Positions 44,609 to 53,862 of a stretch of DNA of 64,000 nt are shown piece by piece. Source of the DNA: Pseudarthrobacter sulfonivorans (lineage in GTDB: Bacteria; Actinomycetota; Actinomycetes; Actinomycetales; Micrococcaceae); contig NZ_JANFCZ010000012.1 in assembly GCF_024391045.1 (NCBI RefSeq), positions 53,715-117,714 of the forward strand. The letters run 5' to 3'. The position numbers were made by a program, and so were the translations under genes. Numbering within the stretch: position 1 is the first letter of the stretch; every line of letters begins with the position of its first letter. The notes below the pieces were generated by a model. That model did not search any database and was not told where the DNA came from. It saw only the letters and a program-made list of their open reading frames with translations.

Positions 44609-45507
44609 CTGAAGAAATAACGACGGCGGCCCCGGCTCCCGAACGCAGCGGCGGGGTGACGCCCCGGGATACCTTTGTGGACGGCGCGGCACTCTTCCCG
44701 GGCGACACGGGCGTGCTCTCGATGAAGGTGCGCCAGGCACTGGTGAAGCTGCTGAAGGGCCCGTACGTCGACGGCGGCCGGGACGAGAAACTGTGGACCA
44801 CCCTGCTGGATAACCAGCTGATCCTGCGCAGCCGCCTGTCCGAGCTCTTCCTGACCCTCCAGCTCGACCACGAGCGCAAGATCGCCGTGCTGCGCCCCGT
44901 GGACCCCGATGCCATTGGCGGCAGCACGCGTTCGAGCATCCTCCGCCAGCAAAGGGCGCTCAGCCGGGTGGAGACCATCGTGCTGCTGCGCCTGCGCCTG
45001 CTGCTGGACCGCCACGTCACGGCCCAGACCGATCCCACCATCACGCGCGAGGAAATTGCGGACCTCGTGGCGCACTACCAGCCCGCAGGCCAGCAGGACG
45101 CCCTGCGGGATTCGGACGTGGTCAACAGGGCCATCACCAAGCTCCTGGCCCGCCAACTCCTCCTCGCCACGGGCCTGGACGACGTGTACGCCATCTCCAA
45201 CGCCCTCCCCCTGGCCTTGCCCTTCGAAAACATCGGCGACATCCCGGCCCAAATCGAAGCCCTGGTAGCAGCCACCACAGACCCAACCGGTACCGAAGCG
45301 ATGCTGGACCTTGATGACTCCGGATCTGATGAGGAAGGCGCAGGGGACGACGACGCCGATGCCGCCCCCGCCCCTTCGCCGGGTCCTGGCACGAGCGGTG
45401 GCGACGGGGACATGCGGCAGCGTGCGTCTAAGCGAGGAACGAGCGAGCACGCCGAGCATGTGCCCGGTGGCGACGCGGACGAAAGCAAGACTGAGGTGAC
45501 CAAGTGA
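44605..45507 (+). CDS. jetB: JetB/MksE-like condensin subunit (DUF4194) with repeat-derived insert
   Basis: The GTG at 44605 overlaps the jetA stop, and the stop overlaps the jetC start. Of 300 residues, about 35-225 are the DUF4194 winged-helix core, including [23 protein letters not shown] and the segment [18 protein letters not shown] TREEIADLV. From 230 on the tail is acidic and low complexity. A 69-bp in-frame insertion (45397-45465) flanked by a 15-bp direct repeat lies in that tail and carries a palindromic element also present at 56864-56913. The core is unaffected. Confidence 0.88.
   Translation: MTEEITTAAPAPERSGGVTPRDTFVDGAALFPGDTGVLSMKVRQALVKLLKGPYVDGGRDEKLWTTLLDNQLILRSRLSELFLTLQLDHERKIAVLRPVDPDAIGGSTRSSILRQQRALSRVETIVLLRLRLLLDRHVTAQTDPTITREEIADLVAHYQPAGQQDALRDSDVVNRAITKLLARQLLLATGLDDVYAISNALPLALPFENIGDIPAQIEALVAATTDPTGTEAMLDLDDSGSDEEGAGDDDADAAPAPSPGPGTSGGDGDMRQRASKRGTSEHAEHVPGGDADESKTEVTK
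45411..45460. repeat. Palindromic repeat copy 1, inserted in frame in jetB
   Basis: This 50-bp element is 46/50 identical, on the opposite strand, to 56864-56913. Its ends CATGC/GCATG pair, and GCGTGC/GCACGC form an inner stem. It is bounded by GGTGGCGACGGGGAC (45397-45411) and GGTGGCGACGCGGAC (45466-45480), a 14/15 direct repeat that suggests insertion with target duplication. The insert is 69 bp, so the frame is kept. Confidence 0.75.
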
Positions 45508-48500
45508 CGATCGCGAGCATGCTTCCGTTGGGGGACGTGACGAACCCCGGCCAGATGCGGCTTGCCCTGGTCCAGGTGGTCAACTGGGGCACCTTCCACG
45601 GCGCGCACACGATGCACGTGGACCGCAACGGAACCCTGCTGACGGGCAACTCGGGCGTGGGCAAGTCCACGCTCTTTGACGCCATGCTGCGCGTGTTTGA
45701 CGCCCGGCCGCGCTCCAACGAGGCCGCCGCCCAGCGTGCTGGCGGGGCTGTGGAGGACAAGCGGACCACGTTCACCTACATGCGCGGCAAGGTGGGCGAC
45801 AAGGCGGTGGGCGAGGGCTCGGCCAGTGCGTTCCAGCGCCCCGGTGCCACCTGGTCCGCCGTCGCGCTGACGTTCGACAACGCCGCGGGCACCCGCGTCA
45901 CCGTGTCCGCCCTGTTCGACGTCCCCAAGAACGGCACGGAGTCCAGCGTTGGACGGTTCTACCTGATCGACAACAAGCCGCTGGACCTGCCGGCCATTGA
46001 GGACATCGCGGAGAAACGCTTCACCAAAGCCTCGCTGGAAACGATCTTCCCGGACGCCCAGATCTTCGACGTCCACAAGGCCTTCGCGGAGCGTTTCCGC
46101 CGCCTGCTGGGCATCAGCTCGGACCAGGCCCTACCGCTGCTGCGCGTGATCCAGGCCGGCAAGGGCCTGGGCGGCAGCGTAAACACCTTCTTCCGCGACC
46201 AGGTCCTGGACGCCCCGGCAACCCTCTCCGCGGCGGATGCGGTGGTGGAGGAATTCAGCAACCTGATGTCCATCCGGCAGCGGCTGGAGGACGTCCGGCA
46301 GCAACGGGACCAGCTGGCCCCGGTGCCCGGCCTGAACAAGGACTACGCGCAGTCGCTGCTGGACGCCAACCGGCTCCGCGAGCTGGCGGGCGAGGAGTTC
46401 GAGGCCTACAAGCAGCAGCTTGCGGTCACCGTCCACCAGAAGACACTGGCCCGGTTCAAGGAGCTGGCGCAGGCCAAGGCCAAGGACCTCGGCGCCGAGC
46501 GGAGCGTCCGCGACGGCCTCGCCAAGGAGCTGCGCGAGCTCGAGACTGACTACAACAACCAGGGCGGCAACGCGATCTCGGCGATCGAACAGTCGCTGGA
46601 GAACGCCAGGGTGGGCCTCAGGCTCCGCGAGCAGGTGGAGGAAGCCGCGCGCAAGGCCCTGTCCGACGCCGGCCTGCAGCTTGAGTGGAGCGCCGCGGGC
46701 TGGGAACAGGCCCACGAACATGCTGCCGCCCGGGCTGCCGAGCTCAAGGACGATTCGCAGGCCCTGCAGGACCTCCGCTTCGAGGCGTTCGACGGCCACG
46801 CCACCAAGAAACGCGAGCTGGCAGCTGCCGAACAGGAGCTCCTCTCGCTGCGGACGCGCAAGTCCCTGCTGCCGCCGTCGAGCATTGAAAACCGGGCGGC
46901 GATCGCCGCGGCCACTGGCGTCCCCGAGGACCGGATGCCCTTTGGCGGCGAGCTGATGGACCTGGCCGAGGGGGAGGAGCAGTGGCGGCCGGCCGCCGAG
47001 CGTGCGCTGCGGAACCTGGCCACCACGCTGCTGGTTCCGGGCGAACACTTCGCTGCGGTGACCCGTTACCTGAACGCCAACAAAGTGCGCGGAGCGCTGC
47101 GCGCCGTGGACGTGTCCAAACCGCTCGCCGGCGGGGCCCTCGCCGTGGAGGACGTGCGCGACGGCGACCTGCTCACCAAGCTGGACATCCTCGCCAGCGG
47201 CGCGGTGGCCGACGCCGGGGAATGGATCCGCGAGCGGATCGCCCTGGATTTCGCGTACCCGTGTGTGGCGGACCCCGACGAGCTGGCGACGCTGGACAAT
47301 GGCCTGAGCCTGGGCGGCGTGGTCAAGCGCAACCGCCACACGGTGGAAAAGGACGATCGCTTCACCGGCCGCCAGGACTATGTCCTGGGGTTCGATAACG
47401 CCGCCAAACTGGAACTCGTGGCAGCCCAGGTGGCTGACCTGCAGCAGGAACTCGCGAAGGCGGCTGAGCTCGCGCAAAGCCGGGAAGAATCCCACCAGGG
47501 CATGAGCCGGCAGCTCGACGCCCTCCGCCGCATCGCCGAGGACCACCGGCCCTGGGAACAGGTGTCCGCAGCGGTGGCCGCCGAGGAACTGGCCAGGATT
47601 GAACAGCGGCTCAAGGACGCCCTCGCAGCGCAGGCGGACCTGGAGCCGCTGCGGGCCAACATCGAAACAGCACGGCAGAAACACCAGGCGAGCACCGAGG
47701 CCGCGGCTGTCCTGCAAAGCGAATACAAGGCACTGGACCGCCAGCTGAGCACCGCCGATTCGTTGCTGGAAGCCGCGCGGACCCGCCTGGCCCAGGCGCC
47801 GCCGTCGGACGCTACCGTCACCGCACTGGACCCGTACTTCAGCGAATTCGGCGACGTCGGCGAGATGCATGAGCTGGACAACCTGGCCAACCGCGTCCGG
47901 ACGGAGCTGCTCGGGGAACTGCACACCGCGGAGACGCGCGGGCAGGCCACGTCCGAGCGGCTGACCCGGATCTTCGAGGGATTTGTGCGAGAGTGGGGCT
48001 CGGCGATCTCCGCAGACCACGGCACGTCCATCGGTGCGGCCGGCGAGTTCGAGGCCCGCTACCACGCGATCGTCAGCGACGGCCTGCCCGCGCAGGAGAG
48101 CGAATTCCGGCAGTTCTTCAACCAGCGCACGCACGAATCCTTCAGCACCCTGCTGCACCTGCTGGATGAGGAACGGCGCTCCATCACCAGCCGCATCCTG
48201 CCCCTGAACGGCATCCTGTCCGAGGTCAATTTCCACGAGGGCAGCTTCCTGGAACTGGACATCAAGCAGACGCTCCCCGCCACGGCCAAGCAGTTCAAGG
48301 ACGCCATCCAGAACGCGCTCAAGGCCCGGCACGCGCGGCCGTCGCGGGGTGCCGCGGAAGGCGCAAACTCCGGGGGAGATGACGACGCCGAGCTCACGGC
48401 GCGCTACAAGACCCTGGAAACGTTGGTGAAGCGGCTGGGGTCCTCCACGCCGGAGGACCGGCGCTGGCGCGCGGAAGTCCTGGACGTGCGCGGCCACCTG

Positions 48501-48959
48501 TTCATCCAGTGCAAGGAGCACCGGGAGGTGACGGGTTCCCGTGGCGGCAAGAAGACCGAGGTCTTTATGCACGCCGATACCGGCTCCATGTCCGGCGGCG
48601 AACGGCAGCGGTTCACCGCCTTCATCATGGCGGCGGCGCTGAGCTACCAGCTCGGCATCGCCGAACAGGGCTTCACCACCTACGGCACCGTGATGATGGA
48701 CGAGGCGTTTGTGCTGGCGTCGGAGGAATTCGCCGGTGCCGGCATCAAGGCCCTGCACGAGTTCGGTTTCCAGCTGCTGCTGGCCGCGCCGGAGAATGTC
48801 ATCGACCTGTCCCGGCACCTCGGCTCGGTCACGGAAATCCTCCGCGACAAGCGCACCAACCGCTCCGGGGTTTTGACGGCCCCCGTCATCCGGCGCAGCC
48901 CCGGTTCCGAGGGCGAGTGGCGGTCCGATGCCAACCCGGTGGACATCGTCCTCCGCTAA
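45504..48959 (+). CDS. jetC: JetC/MksB-like SMC-type ATPase
   Basis: The GTG at 45504 overlaps the jetB stop. The 1151-residue SbcC/MukB-like ATPase has Walker [10 protein letters not shown] (48-56), long Ala/Glu/Leu coiled-coil arms, a hinge region near 480-660, the ABC signature SMSGGERQR near 1029 and Walker B VMMDEAF near 1063. It should drive DNA loop extrusion with JetA and JetB. In Wadjet the JetABC condensin recognises plasmids and JetD cleaves them; no jetD follows this gene. Confidence 0.92.
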   Translation: MTIASMLPLGDVTNPGQMRLALVQVVNWGTFHGAHTMHVDRNGTLLTGNSGVGKSTLFDAMLRVFDARPRSNEAAAQRAGGAVEDKRTTFTYMRGKVGDKAVGEGSASAFQRPGATWSAVALTFDNAAGTRVTVSALFDVPKNGTESSVGRFYLIDNKPLDLPAIEDIAEKRFTKASLETIFPDAQIFDVHKAFAERFRRLLGISSDQALPLLRVIQAGKGLGGSVNTFFRDQVLDAPATLSAADAVVEEFSNLMSIRQRLEDVRQQRDQLAPVPGLNKDYAQSLLDANRLRELAGEEFEAYKQQLAVTVHQKTLARFKELAQAKAKDLGAERSVRDGLAKELRELETDYNNQGGNAISAIEQSLENARVGLRLREQVEEAARKALSDAGLQLEWSAAGWEQAHEHAAARAAELKDDSQALQDLRFEAFDGHATKKRELAAAEQELLSLRTRKSLLPPSSIENRAAIAAATGVPEDRMPFGGELMDLAEGEEQWRPAAERALRNLATTLLVPGEHFAAVTRYLNANKVRGALRAVDVSKPLAGGALAVEDVRDGDLLTKLDILASGAVADAGEWIRERIALDFAYPCVADPDELATLDNGLSLGGVVKRNRHTVEKDDRFTGRQDYVLGFDNAAKLELVAAQVADLQQELAKAAELAQSREESHQGMSRQLDALRRIAEDHRPWEQVSAAVAAEELARIEQRLKDALAAQADLEPLRANIETARQKHQASTEAAAVLQSEYKALDRQLSTADSLLEAARTRLAQAPPSDATVTALDPYFSEFGDVGEMHELDNLANRVRTELLGELHTAETRGQATSERLTRIFEGFVREWGSAISADHGTSIGAAGEFEARYHAIVSDGLPAQESEFRQFFNQRTHESFSTLLHLLDEERRSITSRILPLNGILSEVNFHEGSFLELDIKQTLPATAKQFKDAIQNALKARHARPSRGAAEGANSGGDDDAELTARYKTLETLVKRLGSSTPEDRRWRAEVLDVRGHLFIQCKEHREVTGSRGGKKTEVFMHADTGSMSGGERQRFTAFIMAAALSYQLGIAEQGFTTYGTVMMDEAFVLASEEFAGAGIKALHEFGFQLLLAAPENVIDLSRHLGSVTEILRDKRTNRSGVLTAPVIRRSPGSEGEWRSDANPVDIVLR

Positions 48960-48975
48960 CCCCGCGTTGGAGTTG

Positions 48976-49524
48976 CTACCGGCCGGCCGCTGCGCAGGTG
49001 TCGATTTGGGCCTGGATGATGGGACCGAAGCGGGCCACGAGGTCGTCGAACTCCCAGTCGTCGAACAGGCCCAGGGTCCGGAGCGTCTCGCCGAAGCCGG
49101 TCATCAGCGCGATCACCGTCGCTGCCGCGCGGCGGTCGGGTGAGGTGTCGCCCATGACGCGGGCGACGGCGCCAAGGTAGCGTTCGCGGATTTCGGCACG
49201 GGCCGCGTCGGGGTCCGGAGCGTCCTGGACGAGGAACGGGATCATGGCCCACGGCTCCTGCGCGCCGCGTTCGCGCCGCATCAGGACCCGGAACACCAGC
49301 GCCCTGCCGAGTTCCGACGTCGGGACGTCGAGGTCGGTGAGCAGCGATTCGTCCGGCTGCGCGGCGGCGAAGAGTTTTTCCTTGGAGACGAACAGCTTCA
49401 TCACCAGGGCCGCCGAAATCCCCGCATCGGCGGCGATGTCCCGGACCGTGACGCCGCGGTATCCGCGTTCGCCGAAGAGGCGCCTGGCGGACTGCAGGAT
49501 GGCGTCGTGGCTCGGACTGCTCAT
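48976..49524 (-). CDS. TetR family regulator
   Basis: The ATG at 49524 overlaps the stop of the upstream MFS gene as ATGA. The 182-residue protein has the helix-turn-helix DAILQSARRLFGERGYRGVTVRDIAADAGISAALVMKLFVSKEKL and a short ligand domain. Being second in the MFS operon rather than divergent, it probably controls its own operon. It ends 17 bp from the convergent jetC gene. Confidence 0.87.
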   Translation of the reverse strand: MSSPSHDAILQSARRLFGERGYRGVTVRDIAADAGISAALVMKLFVSKEKLFAAAQPDESLLTDLDVPTSELGRALVFRVLMRRERGAQEPWAMIPFLVQDAPDPDAARAEIRERYLGAVARVMGDTSPDRRAAATVIALMTGFGETLRTLGLFDDWEFDDLVARFGPIIQAQIDTCAAAGR

Positions 49525-51485
49525 GCCCGCGCCGGCTCCCCGGCATCCCCCGCGGGCGCGGCAAGGTCCAGGGTAACGGGCCGGCCATCCACCGCCAGCT
49601 TGCGGGCCAGGGCCTGGTGGGTCACCGGATGCAGCATGCTGACAACGTAGCGGCCGGCGGGAGGCAGCGGAAAGGCGTAAGTGCCGTCGTCATCGGTGTG
49701 AGCCGTAGCCAGGTGCTCGCCCGTAGCGTGCAGCAGGGTCACCATGGCGCCGGGGACGGGGCGGCCGCCCACGCTGACAATCCCGCTGACCTCCAGGCGC
49801 TTCCCCAGGAGGAAGTTGTGCTGGAGGGTGCGGCCGTCGAAATCGAAGACCTGGGCCAGGGGCGCCCAGCCGCCCGCGTTGGCCACCACGAGGTATTTTC
49901 CGGCCCCGGGCAGCGCCACGGAATAATTGCCTTCCGCATCCACCCGGCTCCAGTCCACCGGTTCGCCGCCGGTCCGCAGCACGGTGACGACGGCGGGTGT
50001 GAGGGGCCGCTGGTCGGCCGCCAGGACGCGGCCCTGGACCACGAGTTCGCTGACCGCGCCGACGGGCACGGCAGGGCGGGGTGCCGCTAGCCGCGGGATG
50101 AACACCGCGGCGAGGATAGATCCCGCCGAGGCCAGGGCCGCCATCCAGAAAACGTCCTTGAAGGCATCGAACGAGGGGAGATGGGCGGCCCCCACCGTGA
50201 CGGTCACGGAGGTGAGGACGGCGGCGACGGCGGCGCTCGACGTCGACGTTCCGATGGACCTGACCAGACTGTTGAGTCCGTTGGCCGAGGCCGTCTCGGT
50301 GATGGGAACCACGCCCATGATCAGGGTGGGCATCGCGGCGTAGGCGATGGCCGTTCCTATGCTGACCACGGTGGAACCGATGATCACTGACGCGATGGAG
50401 TCGTAGAAGAACACACGGCCCACGTAGCCGGCAATCATGACGGCGGCACCGGCAATCAGTGCGGTTTTGCCGCCAAAGACCCGGATCAGGCGGCCGGAAA
50501 CGGGTGCGAAAATCACCATGGCCAGTCCGGACGGGACCATGCACAGCCCGGCCGTGATGACGCTTAGCTCGAAGCCATAGCCTGTGACGGTGGGCAGTTG
50601 GAGCTGCTGGGTGGTGAGCAGCATGTTCGCGAACATGGCGAACCCGATGAGCAGCGAGGCGAGGTTGGTCATCAGCACCGGACGGCGTGCGGAGGTCCGC
50701 AGGTCAACCATCGGCTGGCTGACCTTGAGTTCGTAGGGCACCCACATGGCCAGGAGCACCACGGCACTGAGGAACAGCAGCAGGACCGGCTCGGAGCCCC
50801 AACCCCACGAGCCGCCCTTGGAGATGGCCAGCAGCAGGGCCGCCAGCGCGCCCGACAACACCGCGGCTCCGGCGTAGTCGAAGCGCCCGGGCGTGCGGAC
50901 CCTGGATTCGGGCACCACCAGGAGCACTGCTAGCAGCAGCAGTGTTCCGGCGGCGGCAGATACCCAGAAGATCGACTCCCAGCCAAGGCCTTCGTAGAGC
51001 ACGCCGGCCAACGGCAACCCCAGGGCGCTGCCGATGCCGAGGGTGGCGCTCATCAGTGCCACCGCCGATCCCATCTTTTCCTTCGGCAGTTCGTCGCGCA
51101 TGATGCTGATGCCCACAGGGATCAGCGCCGAGGAGAAGCCTTGGAGGGCCCGCCCGATGATGAGCCAGAGGAAGGATCCGCCAAGGGCCGCAATGACCGA
51201 GCCGGCCACCATGATGGCCAGGCAGATCACCATCATTTTGCGCTTGCCGTACATGTCCGCGCTGCGGGACACAATGGGCGTCGCCACGGCGCTCGAAAGC
51301 AAGGTGGCGGTCACCAGCCAGGAAGCGTCGTCGGCAGTTACACCCAGGATGCTTGGGAAGTCCGGCAGCAGCGGCACCACCAGCGTCTGCATAAGGGAGA
51401 CCACCGTGCCGCTCAACGCCAGGACAGCGGTGATGAGCGACGGCGCGGGGGTGCGTTGGGGACGGGTGGCGTTGGTGCGGGGCAT
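49521..51485 (-). CDS. MFS transporter fused to carboxypeptidase-regulatory-like beta-sandwich repeats
   Basis: The start is the ATG at 51485, giving 654 residues. Residues 1-475 are a 14-TM MFS drug exporter (motif A RSADMYGKRKMMV, LMQTLVVPLLPDFPSIL). Residues about 485-640 hold two CarboxypepD_reg/Cna-B-type repeats, each with an extended beta pattern and DxxGxYxFxLPxxGxY-like motif (DAEGNYSVALPGAGKY and DDDGTYAFPLPPAGRY). A periplasm-side or cell-surface sandwich after a transporter is unusual. The TetR gene downstream is coupled. The substrate is unknown. Confidence 0.85.
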   Translation of the reverse strand: MPRTNATRPQRTPAPSLITAVLALSGTVVSLMQTLVVPLLPDFPSILGVTADDASWLVTATLLSSAVATPIVSRSADMYGKRKMMVICLAIMVAGSVIAALGGSFLWLIIGRALQGFSSALIPVGISIMRDELPKEKMGSAVALMSATLGIGSALGLPLAGVLYEGLGWESIFWVSAAAGTLLLLAVLLVVPESRVRTPGRFDYAGAAVLSGALAALLLAISKGGSWGWGSEPVLLLFLSAVVLLAMWVPYELKVSQPMVDLRTSARRPVLMTNLASLLIGFAMFANMLLTTQQLQLPTVTGYGFELSVITAGLCMVPSGLAMVIFAPVSGRLIRVFGGKTALIAGAAVMIAGYVGRVFFYDSIASVIIGSTVVSIGTAIAYAAMPTLIMGVVPITETASANGLNSLVRSIGTSTSSAAVAAVLTSVTVTVGAAHLPSFDAFKDVFWMAALASAGSILAAVFIPRLAAPRPAVPVGAVSELVVQGRVLAADQRPLTPAVVTVLRTGGEPVDWSRVDAEGNYSVALPGAGKYLVVANAGGWAPLAQVFDFDGRTLQHNFLLGKRLEVSGIVSVGGRPVPGAMVTLLHATGEHLATAHTDDDGTYAFPLPPAGRYVVSMLHPVTHQALARKLAVDGRPVTLDLAAPAGDAGEPARA

Positions 51486-51675
51486 CTGCTGCTTTCGACG
51501 GTGCGCGGGATGGGGGAGTGGGGGGCGGATCCTGGCCCGGCCACAAAGACGGCGGGTGAACGTGTGTTTACCTTCCGTCCAGTGAACCACTGTTCACCCC
51601 GCCGCGGCAATCCACAGCACCTGTCGACCGCGTCACATGTGCAATTACGCCACGAAAAGCTTTTCTAATTAGAGC

Positions 51676-51694
51676 AAGGGTAGGCTAACCTTAC
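51676..51694. promoter_or_regulatory. DtxR/IdeR-like iron box upstream of the siderophore uptake operon
   Basis: AAGGGTAGGCTAACCTTAC closely matches the right half and centre of the actinobacterial DtxR/IdeR consensus TTAGGTTAGGCTAACCTAA. It lies 32 bp before the start of the siderophore-binding protein gene, the usual place for iron-dependent repression. Binding is inferred. Confidence 0.75.
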
Positions 51695-51725
51695 TTAGGT
51701 TTGCATTATTCACCTAAGGAGTTCC

Positions 51726-52829
51726 GTGACTTCCCCCTTCTTCCCCGCCCCCAGTGCCACCCGCCGAACGCTGTTTAAATCAGCCGGCAAGGCCGCTGCC
51801 GTACTCGCCGCAGCTGCCCTCACCCTGTCGGCCTGCTCCACCGGGCCCGCCGCCGGCACGTCGGGCGCCGGCACCGCCAGCACAAGCAGTTCGCAGTTCC
51901 CGGTCACCATCCAGCACGTTTACGGTGAAACCACCATCAAGGAACAGCCCACGCGGATAGCCACCGTTTCCTGGGTCAACGACGACGTTGCCCTGGCCCT
52001 CGGTGTTGTTCCCGTGGGGGTACCCAAGAACGAATGGGGCGGCAACGGCCAGGGCTCCACCCCGTGGAAGGACGCTGCCCTGGAGGAACTCGGCGCCGGC
52101 TTTGGCACGGCCAAGGCGCCGGCCCAGTACTCAGAGGCTGACGGCATCAACTTCACCGAAATCGCGAAGCTCGCCCCGGACGTCATCCTCGCCGCCTACT
52201 CCGGGCTGAGCGAAGAGGATTACCGGAAGCTCAGCGAGATCGCCCCCGTGGTGGCCCATCCCCAGGTGGCCTACGGAACCTCATGGCAGGACTCCACCGC
52301 CATAATCGGCAAGGCACTGGGCAAGGATGCGGAGGCCGCCCAACTGGTTGCCGACACCGAGGCCACCATCAAGGACAAGGTCTCCAAGTACCCGCAGATC
52401 GCCGGCAAGAGCTTTATCTACGGCAACCTCGAGCCCGCCTCGGCTGACGGCGTCAACGTCTACACCGCCAACGACAACCGCCCCCGCTTCCTGAGCGAAA
52501 TCGGCATGAAGCTCGCGTCCGTTGTGGAGGACAACTCGAAGGGCTCCAAGGAATTCTTCATCCCGTGGTCCGCCGAGAAGGCTAACGAACTGGACTCCGA
52601 CATCTTCGTCACCTGGGTTCCGGACGCGGCCACTACCGGCTCCATCAAGGCTGACCCGCTGCTCGGCCAGATCCCCGCCATCAAGCACGGGGCCCTGGTT
52701 GCCGATTCGGACAACACGCTGACGCTGTCCATCTCCGCCTCCTCCCCGCTGAGCCTGCCGTGGTCCTTGGACACATTCCTACCGCAGCTGGCCGCCGCCG
52801 CGGACGCAGCCACCGCCGCGGCGAAGTAG
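51726..52829 (+). CDS. Iron-siderophore ABC transporter substrate-binding lipoprotein
   Basis: GGAG lies 4 bases before the GTG at 51726. The 367-residue protein has a Tat-like twin Arg (RRTLFK at 13-18), a hydrophobic core and the lipobox LSAC with Cys37 for lipid attachment. The mature part is a FepB/FecB-type periplasmic-binding fold: PTRIATVSWVNDDVALALGVVPVGVP, LAPDVILAAYSGLSEEDY and AAIIGKALGKDAEAA-like segments. It captures ferric siderophore at the membrane surface for the two permeases and ATPase that follow. Confidence 0.92.
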   Translation: MTSPFFPAPSATRRTLFKSAGKAAAVLAAAALTLSACSTGPAAGTSGAGTASTSSSQFPVTIQHVYGETTIKEQPTRIATVSWVNDDVALALGVVPVGVPKNEWGGNGQGSTPWKDAALEELGAGFGTAKAPAQYSEADGINFTEIAKLAPDVILAAYSGLSEEDYRKLSEIAPVVAHPQVAYGTSWQDSTAIIGKALGKDAEAAQLVADTEATIKDKVSKYPQIAGKSFIYGNLEPASADGVNVYTANDNRPRFLSEIGMKLASVVEDNSKGSKEFFIPWSAEKANELDSDIFVTWVPDAATTGSIKADPLLGQIPAIKHGALVADSDNTLTLSISASSPLSLPWSLDTFLPQLAAAADAATAAAK

Positions 52830-52839
52830 GCACCCTTTC

Positions 52840-53862
52840 ATGACGGAAAGTACGACGGCGGCACGCACCGAGGGCAGGCAGGCAGCGTGGCTGCTCGCCG
52901 CCGTCGTCGTACTTGCCGTGCTGACCGCCGCGTCCCTGGCCGTCGGGGCCCGCGGGCTTCCCCTGGCCACCGTGTGGCAGTCCCTCACCCAGTTTGATTC
53001 CGCGAACGGCGACCACGCCGTGGTGCACGCCCGCATCCCGCGCACGGTGCTGGGACTGCTGGCCGGCGGGGCGCTGGGCCTGGCAGGCGCGGCCATGCAG
53101 GGCGTCGCCCGCAACCCGCTTGCCGACCCCGGCATCATGGGCGTGAATGCCGGTGCCGCCCTGGCCGTGGTCACCGGCATCTATGTCTTCGGAATTTCAT
53201 CCCTGACCGGCTACATCTGGTTCGCTTTCAGCGGCGCCGCGGTGGCCGCCGTCGTGGTTTACCTCATCGCCTCCCTGGGCAGGGACGGCGCGACGCCGGT
53301 CAAGCTCGCCCTCGCCGGCGCGGCACTCAGCGCCGGGCTGTTCTCCCTCATGAACGTCATCCTGGTCTCAAGCCAGGACACCCTGGACCGGTTCCGGTTC
53401 TGGCAGGTGGGCGGGATTGCGGGCCGCGATTGGTCCGTGGTGCTGCCTGGGCTGCCGTTCCTGGCGGCCGGAGCCGTGATTGTCCTGTTCACTGGCCGGA
53501 TCCTGAACAGCCTGGCCCTGGGTGACGACATAGCCCGCGGCCTCGGTCAGCGCGTCGGGCTGGCCCGCGGCGTAACCGCCCTGGGCATCGTGGTGCTGTG
53601 CGGCTCGGCCACGGCGCTGGCCGGGCCCATCGGCTTCGTTGGACTGGTCATCCCGCATGCCGTCCGCTTCCTTACCGGCCCTGACTACCGCTGGATCCTC
53701 CCGTTCTCCCTGGTCCTGGCCCCGGCGCTGCTGCTCGGTGCCGACATCATCGGCCGGGTGGTCCTGCTTCCCGGCGAGGTTCCTGCGGGCATCATGACGG
53801 CCATGGTCGGCGCGCCCGTGTTCGTCTGGCTCATCCGCCGGGGAAAGGGCGTGGGTCTGTGA
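52840..53862 (+). CDS. FecCD-type iron-siderophore permease
   Basis: The 340-residue permease begins 11 bp after the binding protein. It has about 10 helices with RIPRTVLGLLAGGALGLAGAAMQGVARNPLADP, the BtuC/FecCD signature, and GPIGFVGLVIPHAVR near the coupling region. It should form a heterodimer with the next gene's product. The end overlaps the next start by GTGA. Confidence 0.92.
   Translation: MTESTTAARTEGRQAAWLLAAVVVLAVLTAASLAVGARGLPLATVWQSLTQFDSANGDHAVVHARIPRTVLGLLAGGALGLAGAAMQGVARNPLADPGIMGVNAGAALAVVTGIYVFGISSLTGYIWFAFSGAAVAAVVVYLIASLGRDGATPVKLALAGAALSAGLFSLMNVILVSSQDTLDRFRFWQVGGIAGRDWSVVLPGLPFLAAGAVIVLFTGRILNSLALGDDIARGLGQRVGLARGVTALGIVVLCGSATALAGPIGFVGLVIPHAVRFLTGPDYRWILPFSLVLAPALLLGADIIGRVVLLPGEVPAGIMTAMVGAPVFVWLIRRGKGVGL

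Noticed and set aside
46131..48818. Long open frame opposite jetC
   Set aside because: jetC has Walker A, signature and Walker B on the + strand and is coupled to jetB. The reverse frame has no recognisable domain.
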